Under the pieces are notes generated by a model. The model worked only from the letters and a program-made list of their open reading frames with translations. It ran no database searches and was not told the DNA's origin. From Robiginitomaculum sp. (lineage in GTDB: Bacteria; Pseudomonadota; Alphaproteobacteria; Caulobacterales; Maricaulaceae): 53,280 nt of DNA. A program made the position numbers and the translations under genes. Position 1 is the stretch's first letter, and every line of letters starts with the position of its first letter. Of this stretch, positions 26,037-35,700 are shown piece after piece. The stretch covers positions 1 through 53,280 of the forward strand of contig NVXG01000039.1 of NCBI GenBank assembly GCA_002733805.1, in the 5' to 3' direction.

Positions 26037-27536
26037 TCATTCCATAGTTGGAATAATAAAGCTCTGGTCTTCCACTGCGCCTTCGGGCCAGCGGGAGGTG
26101 ACCGTTTTTATTTTGGTCCAAAAGCGAACGCCTTCGGGGCCGTGTTGGTTGGTGTCGGCGAAGGCCGAGCGCTTCCACCCGCCAAACGTGTGGTAGCTTA
26201 CGGGCACTGGAATCGGCACATTGATCCCGACCATGCCAACCTGCACGGATGCCGCAAACTGGCGCGCCGCGTGACCGGATCGGGTGAACAGCGCCACGCC
26301 GTTGCCATATTGGTGATCCGAGGCCAATGCCGCCGCTTCGGCTAGGGTTTCGGCTCGGACGATTTGCAAGACCGGCCCGAAGATTTCTTCCTCGTAGGAT
26401 TGCATACCCGGTTTGACATGGTCGAACAGCGATGGGCCAACGAAAAAACCGTCTTCGTAGCCGGGCAGGATAAATCCGCGCCCGTCGACCAGCAATTTAC
26501 CGCCCTCTTTTTCGCACATATCGATATAGTGCTCGACTCGTACTTTGTGGGCCGCACTAACCACTGGACCATAATGCACATCCGGGTCGCTCGAGACCCC
26601 GATACGTAGTTTTTTGATCTGTGGCAAAATACGGGCGATGAAATCCTCGGCGGTTTTGTGACCAACCGGAACTGCTACTGGCAAGGCCATGCAGCGTTCG
26701 CCAGCCGAACCAAAAGCCGCACCCAGAAAATCGGCCACAACCTGATCCATGTCGGCGTCGGGCAGGATAATCCCGTGGTTTTTGGCCCCGGCCATGGCCT
26801 GCACCCGCTTGCCGTTTTGCGCCGCACTGATCGAGACATATTGGGCAATATCTGACGAGCCAACAAAGCTAACCGCTTTAACATCAGGGTGAGCAATCAG
26901 CGCATCTACCGCTTGCTTGTCGCCATGCACGACGTTCAGCACCCCGGCTGGACCGCCGGCCTCAAGGAACAACTCGGCCAAGCGAACCGGAACCGATGGA
27001 TCTTTTTCCGAAGGCTTCAACACAAAGGTATTGCCGCAGGCAATGGATACACCAAACATCCACATCGGGATCATTGCCGGGAAATTAAACGGGGTGATGC
27101 CGACACAAACCCCCAAAGGCTGACGCATGGAATAGACATCAATTCCCGGACCAGCGGATTCGGTATATTCACCCTTTTGCAAATGCGGAATACCGCAAGC
27201 AAATTCGATCACTTCCAGACCCCGTTGCACATCGCCACGACTGTCCGCCACCACCTTGCCGTGTTCGGATGACAACAGTTCAGCCAGTTCATCCATATGA
27301 TCTTCCAACAAGGCTTTGAACCGGAACATCACGCGGGCCCGGCGCTGCGGGTTTAAGGCTGACCAAGCGGGAAAAGCCGCTTTGGCCGCCGCAACCGCTT
27401 TGTCAACTTCGCCCGCATCGGCCAAGGGAACCAAGGCCTGCACCTGACCGGTATTCGGGTCAAACACGTCTGCTTTGCGGTCAGAAGTACCGGCCAGCAA
27501 TTGGCCATTAATCAGGTGCCTTATTTCATGAGTCAT
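26037..27536 (-). CDS. mmsA: Methylmalonate-semialdehyde dehydrogenase (CoA-acylating)
   Basis: 499-aa aldehyde dehydrogenase making propionyl-CoA or acetyl-CoA from methylmalonate or malonate semialdehyde in valine, thymine and inositol breakdown. Catalytic C282 lies in GSAGERCMALPVAV. The cofactor loop is GITPFNFPAMIPMWMFG. The ending QHGPEGVRFWTKIKTVTSRW and FGGWKRSAFADTNQHG are signatures of MmsA rather than other ALDHs. The E residue usual at the general-base position of ALDHs is replaced by AGAKNHG, as in all MmsA. Stands alone. Confidence 0.96.
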   Translation of the reverse strand: MTHEIRHLINGQLLAGTSDRKADVFDPNTGQVQALVPLADAGEVDKAVAAAKAAFPAWSALNPQRRARVMFRFKALLEDHMDELAELLSSEHGKVVADSRGDVQRGLEVIEFACGIPHLQKGEYTESAGPGIDVYSMRQPLGVCVGITPFNFPAMIPMWMFGVSIACGNTFVLKPSEKDPSVPVRLAELFLEAGGPAGVLNVVHGDKQAVDALIAHPDVKAVSFVGSSDIAQYVSISAAQNGKRVQAMAGAKNHGIILPDADMDQVVADFLGAAFGSAGERCMALPVAVPVGHKTAEDFIARILPQIKKLRIGVSSDPDVHYGPVVSAAHKVRVEHYIDMCEKEGGKLLVDGRGFILPGYEDGFFVGPSLFDHVKPGMQSYEEEIFGPVLQIVRAETLAEAAALASDHQYGNGVALFTRSGHAARQFAASVQVGMVGINVPIPVPVSYHTFGGWKRSAFADTNQHGPEGVRFWTKIKTVTSRWPEGAVEDQSFIIPTME

Positions 27537-27764
27537 GGGGTTTTCCTTGATGAGGGTGTCGGTGCCGGTTGCTCCAGCTTTGTCGGTTGGTTTACGCCGC
27601 TAACCCCATCTCGTCCAGAGCACCAACTGCCGCAGCCAATCCGCGAGTGACCCCAAACTTACAACCGGTTTGATTCAGGGAAACTTAAACAAAATCGGGT
27701 AGATAGTACCCAACAAACCAAGAACCTTACTTAAAAGGTCGGTGGTGTGGTGGAGCGTCAAGTG

Positions 27765-30281
27765 ATGATTTATCGTCTCATTGGTATAATTATATTGGGT
27801 CTTGTGCTGTCACTCAGCACCGGTGCATGGGCGCAGGGCAAAGCGGCCAGCGACACACAATCGGCTGGTGTTCTTGATCTGACCGATCATGATTTTTCGG
27901 TGCAAAGCCAGATTGATCTCGACAAACATTGGCAGTTTTTCTGGCGTGAGTTTGTTGATCCGGGGCAGGAAACCGCCACGTCCGGACCGATTGTATCCAT
28001 GCCCCATGGCTGGCGCGGTCAAAACTTTGATGGGGTGCCTAACGATGGAACGGGCTTTGCCAGCTACCGTTTACGCATTTTGCTGCCCGATAATGCCCCG
28101 TCTTTAACTTTACAGGTTAAGGGTCTGGCCTATGCTTCTTCTGTCTATGCAAACGGCGTTCTGATCCGGGCTATGGGTCAACCCGGCACAAGCGCCATTA
28201 CCGAAATTGCGCGCAGTTACAACACGCAATCTGTCTTGCCTGTTTTGCCAAAAACCGGGGCCGAGTTGGAAATTATCATTCATATATCCAACCATTTCCA
28301 CACCCATGGCGGTATAGTCGAGACGCTGACTTTGGGCGAGTCCGGGGCTATGGCCATGGCAGCCTCCCGAAAAAACTTGGCCATGACCATGATGATTGGC
28401 TGCCTGTTAATGCTGGCCCTGTATCATTTTCTCCTGTTTGCGGCGCGGCCCAGCGACCGGGCGCCACTGCATTTCGCCTTCTATCTGGCCGTGGTCCTGA
28501 CCTATGTAGTGGTCAGCAATGGCGTGTTGGACACGATCGGCGTTTTCTTCTCGACCAGCCTCTTGTTAAAAATTGAATATTTGTGTCTGATTCTGGGTGG
28601 TCTGACCGTTCTGGAATTTGTCTGGAGCGTGTATCCGCAATTACATTGGCGTAAAGTAAATCAAGCGGTTCGCCTGTATACAGTTTTGGCCGGGGGTTTG
28701 ATCATCTTCACATCAGCCCGCACCTATACCAGCTTGTTGCCGATCTATAATCTGGGCTTACTATCTGCTGTTGTGCTAAATCTCGCCATCGTGATCCTCG
28801 CCATCCGACTTAAATTGCCCGATGCCAAGGTTCTGCTGCTCGGTGTGTTCGTCATAGCAGGCGGCGTTATTTTGGGTATTGTCGGCCATACAGCCGGTGG
28901 AAATGCCCCGGCCATGATGATCTATTTTGCCCTGTCTTTCTTTGTGTTGACCCAAGCGGTGGTGATCGGTCGCCAAGCGGCCAGAGCTACCGAAACCTCT
29001 GAGCGCCTGCGTGGTAAGCTGCAAGTGGCCAATTCCGGTCTGGAAGAAAAGGTTCGGGAGAGAACCAGCGAATTGCGCGCTTCGGTCCAAGCAGCTGAAG
29101 CGGCCAATCAGGCCAAAACTGATTTCCTGTCAATGATGAGCCATGAATTACGCACCCCGATGAATGCGGTACTGGGTTCGGCCCAAAGCTTGAAAACCAC
29201 GAGATTGTCCAAAAAGGCTCACGAACTGGTCGATACCTTAAGTGATGCCGGACAGATATTGATGACCTTGTTGAATGACATTCTCGATCTGGCCAAAATT
29301 GAAGCTGGCAAATTGGAAATTGATCAAACCAATGTCGATCTGCGTCACATTTTGGGCGGGGTTGAGCGACTGTATCGCGCCCAAGCTAATGATAAGGGCT
29401 TGGATTTCTCGCTGGAAATTGACGACAACGTACCGCAAGCGATCAAGAGTGATCCGACCCGCCTACGGCAGATCGTGTTCAATCTGGTCTCCAATGCCAT
29501 CAAGTTTACCGGGGCGGGCAGCGTGACTATTCACGTTAGTGCGGAACCTGTTGGCCAAAGCAAAAACCAAATCCGGATCAGTATAACCGACACCGGTATC
29601 GGGATTGCCGAAGAGGCTCGTGGGCGCTTGTTCAGCCGGTTTGAACAAGCCGAAACCTCTACCTCGCGGCGATTTAGCGGTACGGGTCTGGGTTTGGCCA
29701 TATCTAAGCAATTGGCCGAATTGATGGGCGGCGTATTAAACTTGCAATCAGAAGTCGGCAAAGGTTCTACCTTCACGTTATGCTTGGAGGCCGAAACTAT
29801 GGCCACCAAACCAGTTTCAAAAACCACGCCAAACGCCAGCCCAGCGCTTTCTGCCAAAAGTAAAAAACTACGAATTCTGGCGGCCGAAGATAATCTGATG
29901 AACCGCCGGGTGCTGACCGCCTTTTTGGCCAGTATCGGACAACAAGCGATCTATGCCGATCATGGACAAGACGCGCTCGACCGGCTGGCCGAACAACCCT
30001 TTGATCTAGTTTTGATGGACATTCAAATGCCGGTCATGGACGGGGTCAGCGCGGTCAAAGCCCTGCGGGCCAATGCGAAAGGCCTGAACGCCAATATCCC
30101 GGTGATTGCCATGACCGCCAATGCGATGGCTGGCGATCGCCAATCATATTTGGATGCCGGCATGAACGATTATGTGGCCAAGCCGATGGATGTGCGGGCG
30201 CTTTACGCGGCGATTGGCCGGGTGATGAGCGCATCTGCAAAACCAAAGAAAGCAAAAGTGGTTAAAGCCAAAGTCGCTTGA
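27765..30281 (+). CDS. Hybrid sensor histidine kinase with 7TMR-DISM sensor
   Basis: 838 aa. A signal peptide (1-24, ending TGAWAQG) is followed by a periplasmic 7TMR-DISM extracellular domain (about 35-185), seven membrane helices (about 200-395), a coiled coil (EEKVRERTSELRASVQAAEA), HisKA with MMSHELRTPMN (H460), HATPase_c (FNLVSNAIKF, ISITDTGIGI, FSGTGLGLAIS) and a receiver domain (LAAEDNLMNRR, MDIQMPVMDG with D752). The tail is Lys/Ala-rich. The sensor domain is thought to bind carbohydrate-like ligands. No response regulator or HPt lies beside it. ATG 27765 is chosen; GTG 27762 with GGAG six bases upstream is equally possible. Confidence 0.93.
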   Translation: MIYRLIGIIILGLVLSLSTGAWAQGKAASDTQSAGVLDLTDHDFSVQSQIDLDKHWQFFWREFVDPGQETATSGPIVSMPHGWRGQNFDGVPNDGTGFASYRLRILLPDNAPSLTLQVKGLAYASSVYANGVLIRAMGQPGTSAITEIARSYNTQSVLPVLPKTGAELEIIIHISNHFHTHGGIVETLTLGESGAMAMAASRKNLAMTMMIGCLLMLALYHFLLFAARPSDRAPLHFAFYLAVVLTYVVVSNGVLDTIGVFFSTSLLLKIEYLCLILGGLTVLEFVWSVYPQLHWRKVNQAVRLYTVLAGGLIIFTSARTYTSLLPIYNLGLLSAVVLNLAIVILAIRLKLPDAKVLLLGVFVIAGGVILGIVGHTAGGNAPAMMIYFALSFFVLTQAVVIGRQAARATETSERLRGKLQVANSGLEEKVRERTSELRASVQAAEAANQAKTDFLSMMSHELRTPMNAVLGSAQSLKTTRLSKKAHELVDTLSDAGQILMTLLNDILDLAKIEAGKLEIDQTNVDLRHILGGVERLYRAQANDKGLDFSLEIDDNVPQAIKSDPTRLRQIVFNLVSNAIKFTGAGSVTIHVSAEPVGQSKNQIRISITDTGIGIAEEARGRLFSRFEQAETSTSRRFSGTGLGLAISKQLAELMGGVLNLQSEVGKGSTFTLCLEAETMATKPVSKTTPNASPALSAKSKKLRILAAEDNLMNRRVLTAFLASIGQQAIYADHGQDALDRLAEQPFDLVLMDIQMPVMDGVSAVKALRANAKGLNANIPVIAMTANAMAGDRQSYLDAGMNDYVAKPMDVRALYAAIGRVMSASAKPKKAKVVKAKVA

Positions 30282-30283
30282 TT

Positions 30284-30787
30284 CTACTCTATTGCCTCGG
30301 CGCGAGGATCAAACAGCTGAATCAGTTTGGGTCGCTCGCCGCTCATATCAAATTGTGCGGCAAATGCTGTTTTGAATTGCCCCCGCAAAATTTCCTGTGC
30401 CATTGGCTCATGACCGGTGCCTTGCTCGAGCAGCGTCCATGCCGCCATGGCCATGCCCGGATTATGACCGACCACGGCCAGCGTCCCGACACCTGTCGCC
30501 GCCAGCCAGATTTGCTTGTCGATCTCCTCGGCGCTGGCTAGATAAAGTTTCTCAATAAATGTTGCTTTGGCGGCATTGAATTGTTCGGCCAGCCCGACCC
30601 AAGTTTGGCGGGTGCGACGCGCCGTGGAGACCAATGCCAAATCAGGCACAAGGCCAGCACGGTTCAACTGATTGGCCAAAATATGGGTTTGCGCCCTGCC
30701 CCGGTCGCTTAACGGCCGGTCATGGTCGCCTGGCACATTGCCAAATGGCGCGGCCTTGGCATGGCGGATGAGCAGAAGTGTGTGCAA
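30284..30787 (-). CDS. sixA: Phosphohistidine phosphatase SixA
   Basis: Histidine-phosphatase-superfamily enzyme of about 167 aa. The catalytic RHAKAAPFG motif is near the N-terminus, with DHDRPLSDRGRAQ, STARRTRQT and the second His in LAVVGHNPGM. SixA removes phosphate from histidine on HPt or PTS proteins. The open frame extends to GTG 30859, but family N-termini begin at about LHTLLLIRHAKA, so I favour TTG 30787; the start is uncertain. Convergent with the hybrid kinase, the stops being two bases apart. Confidence 0.88.
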   Translation of the reverse strand: MHTLLLIRHAKAAPFGNVPGDHDRPLSDRGRAQTHILANQLNRAGLVPDLALVSTARRTRQTWVGLAEQFNAAKATFIEKLYLASAEEIDKQIWLAATGVGTLAVVGHNPGMAMAAWTLLEQGTGHEPMAQEILRGQFKTAFAAQFDMSGERPKLIQLFDPRAEAIE

Positions 30788-30929
30788 AATATTGATCCAG
30801 TGAGAGCCGGAAAAGTGTGAGCCGGGGCCAAGCGAATCTGCTTGAGGGTTTGGTAGCACTTTAGAGACGTTTTTCCCAACAAACTAACTGCAAAGTTTTC
30901 GAATCAGTTGTTGTGCAAAGGATTTTGTC

Positions 30930-32510
30930 ATGCGGTTCTTTATATTTTTTGCGGTCGTCTCCTTGATGTTCGCCTCATTGATGATGGCCAATGTCAGTTT
31001 GTATTGGTTCATCCCGGCGATAATTTTTGGTGCAATCACCGTTTATGGGGTGTTTGATCTGGTTCAGTCTGGACATGCCTTGTGGCGTAATTACCCGGTA
31101 TTGGGCCGCGCACGCTGGTTGTTCGAGTTTATGCGCCCTTATATGCAGCAATATCTGGTCGAGGGCGAAACCGACGGCATGCCGTTTAATCGTGAGCAAC
31201 GATCTTTGGTCTACCGACGGGCCAAGAATGTACAGGCGTCCGAGCCCTTTGGCAGCCATGTTGATTTTAATGAAGCGCGCTATGAGTGGCTAAACCCTTC
31301 TCTGGCGGCGCAAGAAAACGATGCGAGTTCGTTCCGGGTAAAGATCGGTGGCCCCGATTGCAAACAACCCTACTCGGCGTCCGTGTTCAATATCTCCGCC
31401 ATGAGCTTTGGCTCACTGGGATCCAATGCCATATCCGCCCTGAACCGGGGCGCAGCCAAGGGTGGATTTTACCATGATACCGGCGAAGGCGCGATTAGCC
31501 CTTATCACCAATTGGGCGGTGATCTGGTCTGGGAAATTGGCTCTGGCTATTTTGGGTGCCGGGATGAGGCCGGAAATTTCAACCCGGATAAATTTGCCGA
31601 AAACGCCAACCGCGATTGCGTAAAAATGATCGAGATTAAGCTTAGCCAAGGGGCCAAGCCGGGCCATGGCGGCATTTTACCCGGCTCCAAAGTCACCCCT
31701 GAAATTTCCGAAACCAGAGGCATACCGTTGGGCGAAACCTGTGTTTCACCGCCTTCGCACAAAGCCTTTTCCACGCCACTTGAACTGGTGCAGTTCATCG
31801 GGCAATTGCGAAAACTATCGGGCGGTAAACCAGTTGGCTTCAAGCTGTGCATCGGTCATCGTTGGGAATTTCTGGCCATCGTCAAAGCCATGTTGGAAAC
31901 CGGGATCAAGCCGGACTTCATCGTCATTGACGGGGCCGAAGGGGGCACTGGCGCCGCACCCGTAGAGTTTCAGGACCATATCGGATCACCCTTGCGCTCT
32001 GGTCTGGTCTTTGTCCGCAACGCTTTGGTTGGTGCCGGGCTTCGGGATGACATCAAAATTGGAGCCAGTGGCAAAATTGTTTCGGCCTTTGGCATGGCAG
32101 CCGCCATGGCGGTCGGTGCCGATTTTTGCAATTCCGGGCGGGGCTTCATGTTTGCGCTGGGTTGCGTGCAATCCTTAAGTTGCCATACCAACCATTGCCC
32201 GACCGGAATTGCCACCCAAGACAAATTGCTGCAACGCGGGTTGGTGGTGACCGACAAAGCCGAGCGGGTTTATCATTTCCACCACAACACTATTCGAGCC
32301 TTGGCCGAAGTGGTCGGGGCCGCCGGGTTATCCCATCCGTCAGAATTACAGCCATGTCATTTGTTTCACCGGGTCAGCGCGACCCGCGCCTTGCCGGCTG
32401 ATGAAGTCTATGATTTGTTGGAAGATGGTATCTTGTTGGACAAACCGCAAAATACGGATTTGGCCAAAGACTGGGCGCGAGCCAACTCGGCCAGCTTTGC
32501 CGCGAATTGA
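30930..32510 (+). CDS. Membrane-anchored FMN-binding glutamate synthase-like protein
   Basis: 526 aa. Two N-terminal membrane segments (about 1-47) precede a domain like the FMN-binding half of GltB. FNISAMSFGSLGSNAISALN, GEGAISPYH, GAKPGHGGILPGSKVTPEI and DGAEGGTGAAP line the FMN/glutamate barrel. CVQSLSCHTNHC has the C-x5-C-x4-C spacing of the GltB [3Fe-4S] site. There is no amidotransferase domain or GltD partner, so true glutamate synthase activity is unlikely; the substrate is unknown. AAAGGA precedes the ATG. The next gene starts 11 bases after the stop. Confidence 0.93.
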   Translation: MRFFIFFAVVSLMFASLMMANVSLYWFIPAIIFGAITVYGVFDLVQSGHALWRNYPVLGRARWLFEFMRPYMQQYLVEGETDGMPFNREQRSLVYRRAKNVQASEPFGSHVDFNEARYEWLNPSLAAQENDASSFRVKIGGPDCKQPYSASVFNISAMSFGSLGSNAISALNRGAAKGGFYHDTGEGAISPYHQLGGDLVWEIGSGYFGCRDEAGNFNPDKFAENANRDCVKMIEIKLSQGAKPGHGGILPGSKVTPEISETRGIPLGETCVSPPSHKAFSTPLELVQFIGQLRKLSGGKPVGFKLCIGHRWEFLAIVKAMLETGIKPDFIVIDGAEGGTGAAPVEFQDHIGSPLRSGLVFVRNALVGAGLRDDIKIGASGKIVSAFGMAAAMAVGADFCNSGRGFMFALGCVQSLSCHTNHCPTGIATQDKLLQRGLVVTDKAERVYHFHHNTIRALAEVVGAAGLSHPSELQPCHLFHRVSATRALPADEVYDLLEDGILLDKPQNTDLAKDWARANSASFAAN

Positions 32511-32521
32511 GGAAAGGTTTT

Positions 32522-33169
32522 ATGAGTTTGCAATTTGATGTGTTCTGGTCGTTTCGCTCCCCCTATTCCTATGTGGCAACCCCCGGCCTGATGAAGTTGA
32601 TCCGTGACTATGACGTGGTGTGCAATTTTCGACCGGTCTATCCCTTGGCGGTGCGAGTCGAAGGTTTCTTTGAGTCGGTCAATCCAATGTGGCCCGGATA
32701 CTTGCTGCACGATGCACCGCGCGAAGCCGAACGGGTCGGCTTGCCCATGTCATGGCCTGATCCCGATCCGATCGTGCAGGATTTTACAACATATAAGGTC
32801 GCAAAAGAACAACCCTACATCACCCGTCTGACCCGGCTGGGTGCGGCTGCTGCGCGCCGCAATCTGGGATTGGAATTTGCCACTGCCACATCCAAACGGA
32901 TCTGGGGCGGGGTCAAAGACTGGGACAAGGGCGATGTGTTGGCTGAAGCTGCAACCGAGGCCGGGCTTGATCTGGATGATTTGCAAAGTGATTTGGACAA
33001 TGATGCCGCCGGGTTGGACAAGCAAATCGAGCAAAACGAAGCCGACCAAACCAAGGCCGGACATTGGGGTGTGCCCCTGATGGAATTTGGTGACGAACCA
33101 TTTTTCGGACAAGACCGGATTGACGCAATGATCTGGCGGATGAAACAGAAAAATCTGCAACGCAGGTAG
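32522..33169 (+). CDS. DsbA-family 2-hydroxychromene-2-carboxylate isomerase-like (GST kappa)
   Basis: 215 aa, thioredoxin fold with helical insertion. FDVFWSFRSPYSYVATPGLM carries the Ser in place of CxxC that marks GST-kappa/HCCA isomerases. GHWGVPLMEFGDEPFFGQDR is the conserved end (cis-Pro VP and GxDR). Such enzymes isomerise aromatic breakdown products with glutathione. ATG 32522 follows AGGAAAGG; a TTG at 32507 overlaps the previous stop. Likely co-transcribed with the upstream FMN protein. A strong terminator follows. Confidence 0.9.
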   Translation: MSLQFDVFWSFRSPYSYVATPGLMKLIRDYDVVCNFRPVYPLAVRVEGFFESVNPMWPGYLLHDAPREAERVGLPMSWPDPDPIVQDFTTYKVAKEQPYITRLTRLGAAAARRNLGLEFATATSKRIWGGVKDWDKGDVLAEAATEAGLDLDDLQSDLDNDAAGLDKQIEQNEADQTKAGHWGVPLMEFGDEPFFGQDRIDAMIWRMKQKNLQRR

Positions 33170-33176
33170 CTGCTGG

Positions 33177-33210
33177 CCGGTCTCACATCCTCGTGAGCCG
33201 GGTCTTTTTT
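33177..33210 (+). terminator. Intrinsic terminator after the GST-kappa gene
   Basis: CCGG-T-CTCAC (33177-33186) pairs with GTGAG-CCGG (33193-33201), nine pairs with one bulged T and a six-base loop. Six T residues follow at 33205-33210. It lies eight bases past the stop codon. Confidence 0.9.
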
Positions 33211-33265
33211 GCTTTGCACCAGCAACGGCAACGTCCATTACAGTTGCGTAACCAAGGAGTTCATC

Positions 33266-33853
33266 ATGCGCGTCTGGATTTTTGCAATATTTTTAGGGTT
33301 GGCCTCACCCACCTTTGCGGCAGAAGAAATAGCCGAGATCGCACCGACCGAACGCGGTCCGGCAATTGGAGCCATAATCCCATCCAACCTGTCCAGTTTG
33401 GACCATACCGGCCAGCCAGCCAATTTCGATAGCTTGGTTGGTCCAAATGGAATGGTTCTGGTGTTTATCCGCTCGACCAAATGGTGCCGGTTTTGTAAAA
33501 TGCAATTGGCTGATCTGGCCACCGGGGTCGATGAGATCGAGGCACGGGGTTATTCTTTGATCGTGCTAAGCTATGACTCGGTGAAAGATAACACGCGCTA
33601 TGTCGAAGAATATAAGCCGGGCTTCACCATTTTATCGGATCGTAAATCAGAGGTGATTGATGCCTTCGGAATTCGCAATCATAAATATGGTAAAATGCAC
33701 TTCGCTCACGGTGTGCCGCACCCGATGATTTTTGTGATCGATGCTGACAAAACCATTCAGGCCAAACTGGCTGAATCTGGATATAAGGATCGCCCGGCAA
33801 TTGCCGTGGTGATTGAAACTCTGGATGCATTGCCGCCCAAAGATGCCCCATAA
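33266..33853 (+). CDS. Exported redoxin (AhpC/TSA-like peroxiredoxin fold)
   Basis: 195 aa. Signal peptide 1-18 (FAIFLGLASPTFA), then an AhpC/TSA-like fold: MVLVFIRSTKWCRFCKMQL holds C74 and C77, followed by DLATGVDEIEARGYSLIVLS, TILSDRKSEVIDAFGIRN and PHPMIFVIDADKTI. The CxxC pair instead of a lone peroxidatic Cys suggests thiol-disulfide exchange as well as peroxide reduction. AAGGAG precedes ATG 33266. Monocistronic after a terminator. Confidence 0.87.
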   Translation: MRVWIFAIFLGLASPTFAAEEIAEIAPTERGPAIGAIIPSNLSSLDHTGQPANFDSLVGPNGMVLVFIRSTKWCRFCKMQLADLATGVDEIEARGYSLIVLSYDSVKDNTRYVEEYKPGFTILSDRKSEVIDAFGIRNHKYGKMHFAHGVPHPMIFVIDADKTIQAKLAESGYKDRPAIAVVIETLDALPPKDAP

Positions 33854-33977
33854 GGCATAAACCTGACGGATCAGTCTTGTCGATTGTCCCTTGCAAATCA
33901 TCAACCTGCATTCCATCAATTAGATGAAGTAACCAGCGTGGGGTTTCATTGTCTCTGGTTTTGATGGGAAAAGATTT

Positions 33978-34730
33978 ATGAGCGTTTTGATAGCAATCAG
34001 CACCACTGATTTTGATCCGACCGAAGTGGCGGTTCCGTGGAAGATTTTGCACGATGCCGGAGTGGAAGTGGTGTTCGCCACCGATACCGGCCAAACGGGT
34101 GCAGCCGATCCCTTAATGCTTTCCGGCAAAGGGCTGGGTCTGTTTTCTCGCGCCTTGGTCGCTGACAAAGCTGCCCAAGCCGCCTATGGCGAATTGATCA
34201 ACGATAAAGCGTTTCAAAACCCGATCCACTATGACGATATCAAGGTGGAGCAATATGACGGCCTGATCCTGCCCGGTGGCCATGCCAAGGGGATGATCCC
34301 CTATCTCGAGGACAAGTCCTTACAAACTTCCATTGCTGGTTTTTTTGCCGCTGACAAACCAGTTGGTGCGATCTGTCATGGGGTCATTGCCGCTTGTCGA
34401 GCCAAGGACCTAGAGACCGGTAAATCTGTTCTGCATGGGCGCAAAACCACCTCTTTGCAAAATCGACAGGAATTGTTGGCCCACAAGCTAACCAAACGCA
34501 AAATGGGCGATTACTTCCTGACCTATCCGATTACGGTTGAAGATGAAGTGGTGGCAGCTTTGGCCTCACCAGATGATTTCGTAGCCGGTCCGCCGCCGAT
34601 GTTTCGCGACAGCCCGAACAATTTGAAACGTGGCTTTACGGTGCGTGACGGCAATTACCTCTCGGCCCGCTGGCCCGGTGATGCCAATGCGTTTGGCAAC
34701 CAGTTTCTGGAGATGGTTCGGGCCGGATAG
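33978..34730 (+). CDS. DJ-1/PfpI family protein
   Basis: 250 aa of the class I glutamine-amidotransferase-like superfamily. The nucleophile elbow is VGAICHGVIAAC (C133, H134), with LILPGGHAKGM ahead of it. Family members include glyoxalase III-like and chaperone or protease types; the long C-terminal region (FVAGPPPMFRDSPNNLKRGF) resembles the plant/fungal-type non-peptidase group. Function here is not established. 19 bases before a DMT transporter gene. Confidence 0.88.
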   Translation: MSVLIAISTTDFDPTEVAVPWKILHDAGVEVVFATDTGQTGAADPLMLSGKGLGLFSRALVADKAAQAAYGELINDKAFQNPIHYDDIKVEQYDGLILPGGHAKGMIPYLEDKSLQTSIAGFFAADKPVGAICHGVIAACRAKDLETGKSVLHGRKTTSLQNRQELLAHKLTKRKMGDYFLTYPITVEDEVVAALASPDDFVAGPPPMFRDSPNNLKRGFTVRDGNYLSARWPGDANAFGNQFLEMVRAG

Positions 34731-34749
34731 CCTTGGGACCAATTGCCAA

Positions 34750-35643
34750 ATGAACAGCGAAACCAGAAATCGCAATATCGGAATTTTGCTGGCCACCGGC
34801 AGTGCTATCCTGTTTTCGCTCAAAGGGATCATATTGAAAGTTGCGTTTTCCCACGGGGCCAGCGTCGATCAGATGATGGCACTGCGCGCTACTTTTGCCT
34901 TGCCGTTTTTTCTGATTGTTGGGGTTTTGGCCTATCGCAAGGGGACGGTTCGCGTCACTCGCAAGATGTTCTTGGTAGCGGTGAGCCTGGGCATTTTGGG
35001 ATATTACGTCTGTAGCTGGCTGGACTTTTCCGGGCTGAAATACATTTCAGCGCAATTGGAACGTCTGATCCTGTTTTTGTATCCGACCATTACCGCCTTG
35101 CTCGCCTGGGTGTTTCTAGGCGACCGTATTACTTGGCGTCATGTGATGGCTTTGGTCTTGTCCTATTCAGGTATTGCCGTCTTGGTCAGCCACGAAATCG
35201 GCCAATTGGGGCCGGATGCCATTTTGGGTGCCGGATTGGTATTTGCGGCTGCCGTATTATTTGCGGTCTATGTCACCGCTGCCAAGCCGGTCATCTCCAG
35301 ATTAAGTGCGCCGCTTTATACCTCGATTGCCATGACCGGCGCATCCATTGTCATCTTGGGATTGTTTGCCGGGCAAACCGTGATGTCCGATGCCCCGGCC
35401 ATGCCCCCGTTGATCTGGGGATTGGGCTTTTTGCTGGCTACATTATGTACCGTCGCACCAGCCTTCATGATGTCTGATGCCATTGGCCGCATCGGACCCG
35501 GATTGACCAGTGCGGTTGGTGGGTTGGGGCCACCGACCACCGCATTGATGGCGGTGATTTTTCTGTCAGAACCGTTTGGCGGCGCGCAGATATTGGCCTT
35601 GTTATTGACCGTAAGCGGCGTGTTATTGCTCTCGAAACGATAG
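34750..35643 (+). CDS. EamA/DMT-superfamily transporter
   Basis: 297-aa inner-membrane protein with about ten helices in two EamA repeats (first about 10-143, second about 160-294). Marks are ILFSLKGIILKVAF, LDFSGLKYISAQLERLILFLYP (quoted in parts: LDFSGLKYISAQ, LERLILFLYP) and ALMAVIFLSEPFGGAQI. ATG 34750 is the family-like start; the ribosome site is weak. Exporter of amino acids or other metabolites is the usual role; substrate cannot be read. Confidence 0.88.
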   Translation: MNSETRNRNIGILLATGSAILFSLKGIILKVAFSHGASVDQMMALRATFALPFFLIVGVLAYRKGTVRVTRKMFLVAVSLGILGYYVCSWLDFSGLKYISAQLERLILFLYPTITALLAWVFLGDRITWRHVMALVLSYSGIAVLVSHEIGQLGPDAILGAGLVFAAAVLFAVYVTAAKPVISRLSAPLYTSIAMTGASIVILGLFAGQTVMSDAPAMPPLIWGLGFLLATLCTVAPAFMMSDAIGRIGPGLTSAVGGLGPPTTALMAVIFLSEPFGGAQILALLLTVSGVLLLSKR

Positions 35644-35655
35644 CTCAAATAACGC

Positions 35656-35700
35656 TTGACATAATGGTAAGCTATCACTTACCGTAAGTAATGACTTACG
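35656..35700 (+). promoter_or_regulatory. Promoter and double ArsR operator overlapping the start codon
   Basis: TTGACA (35656-35661) is a clear -35. Two palindromes follow: GGTAAG-ctatca-CTTACC (35666-35683) and CGTAAGT-aatg-ACTTACG (35683-35700). They share a GTAAG/CTTAC half-site, and the second covers the ATG of the arsR-like gene at 35691. A regulator bound here would block initiation, so the gene is probably autorepressed. Confidence 0.7.
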
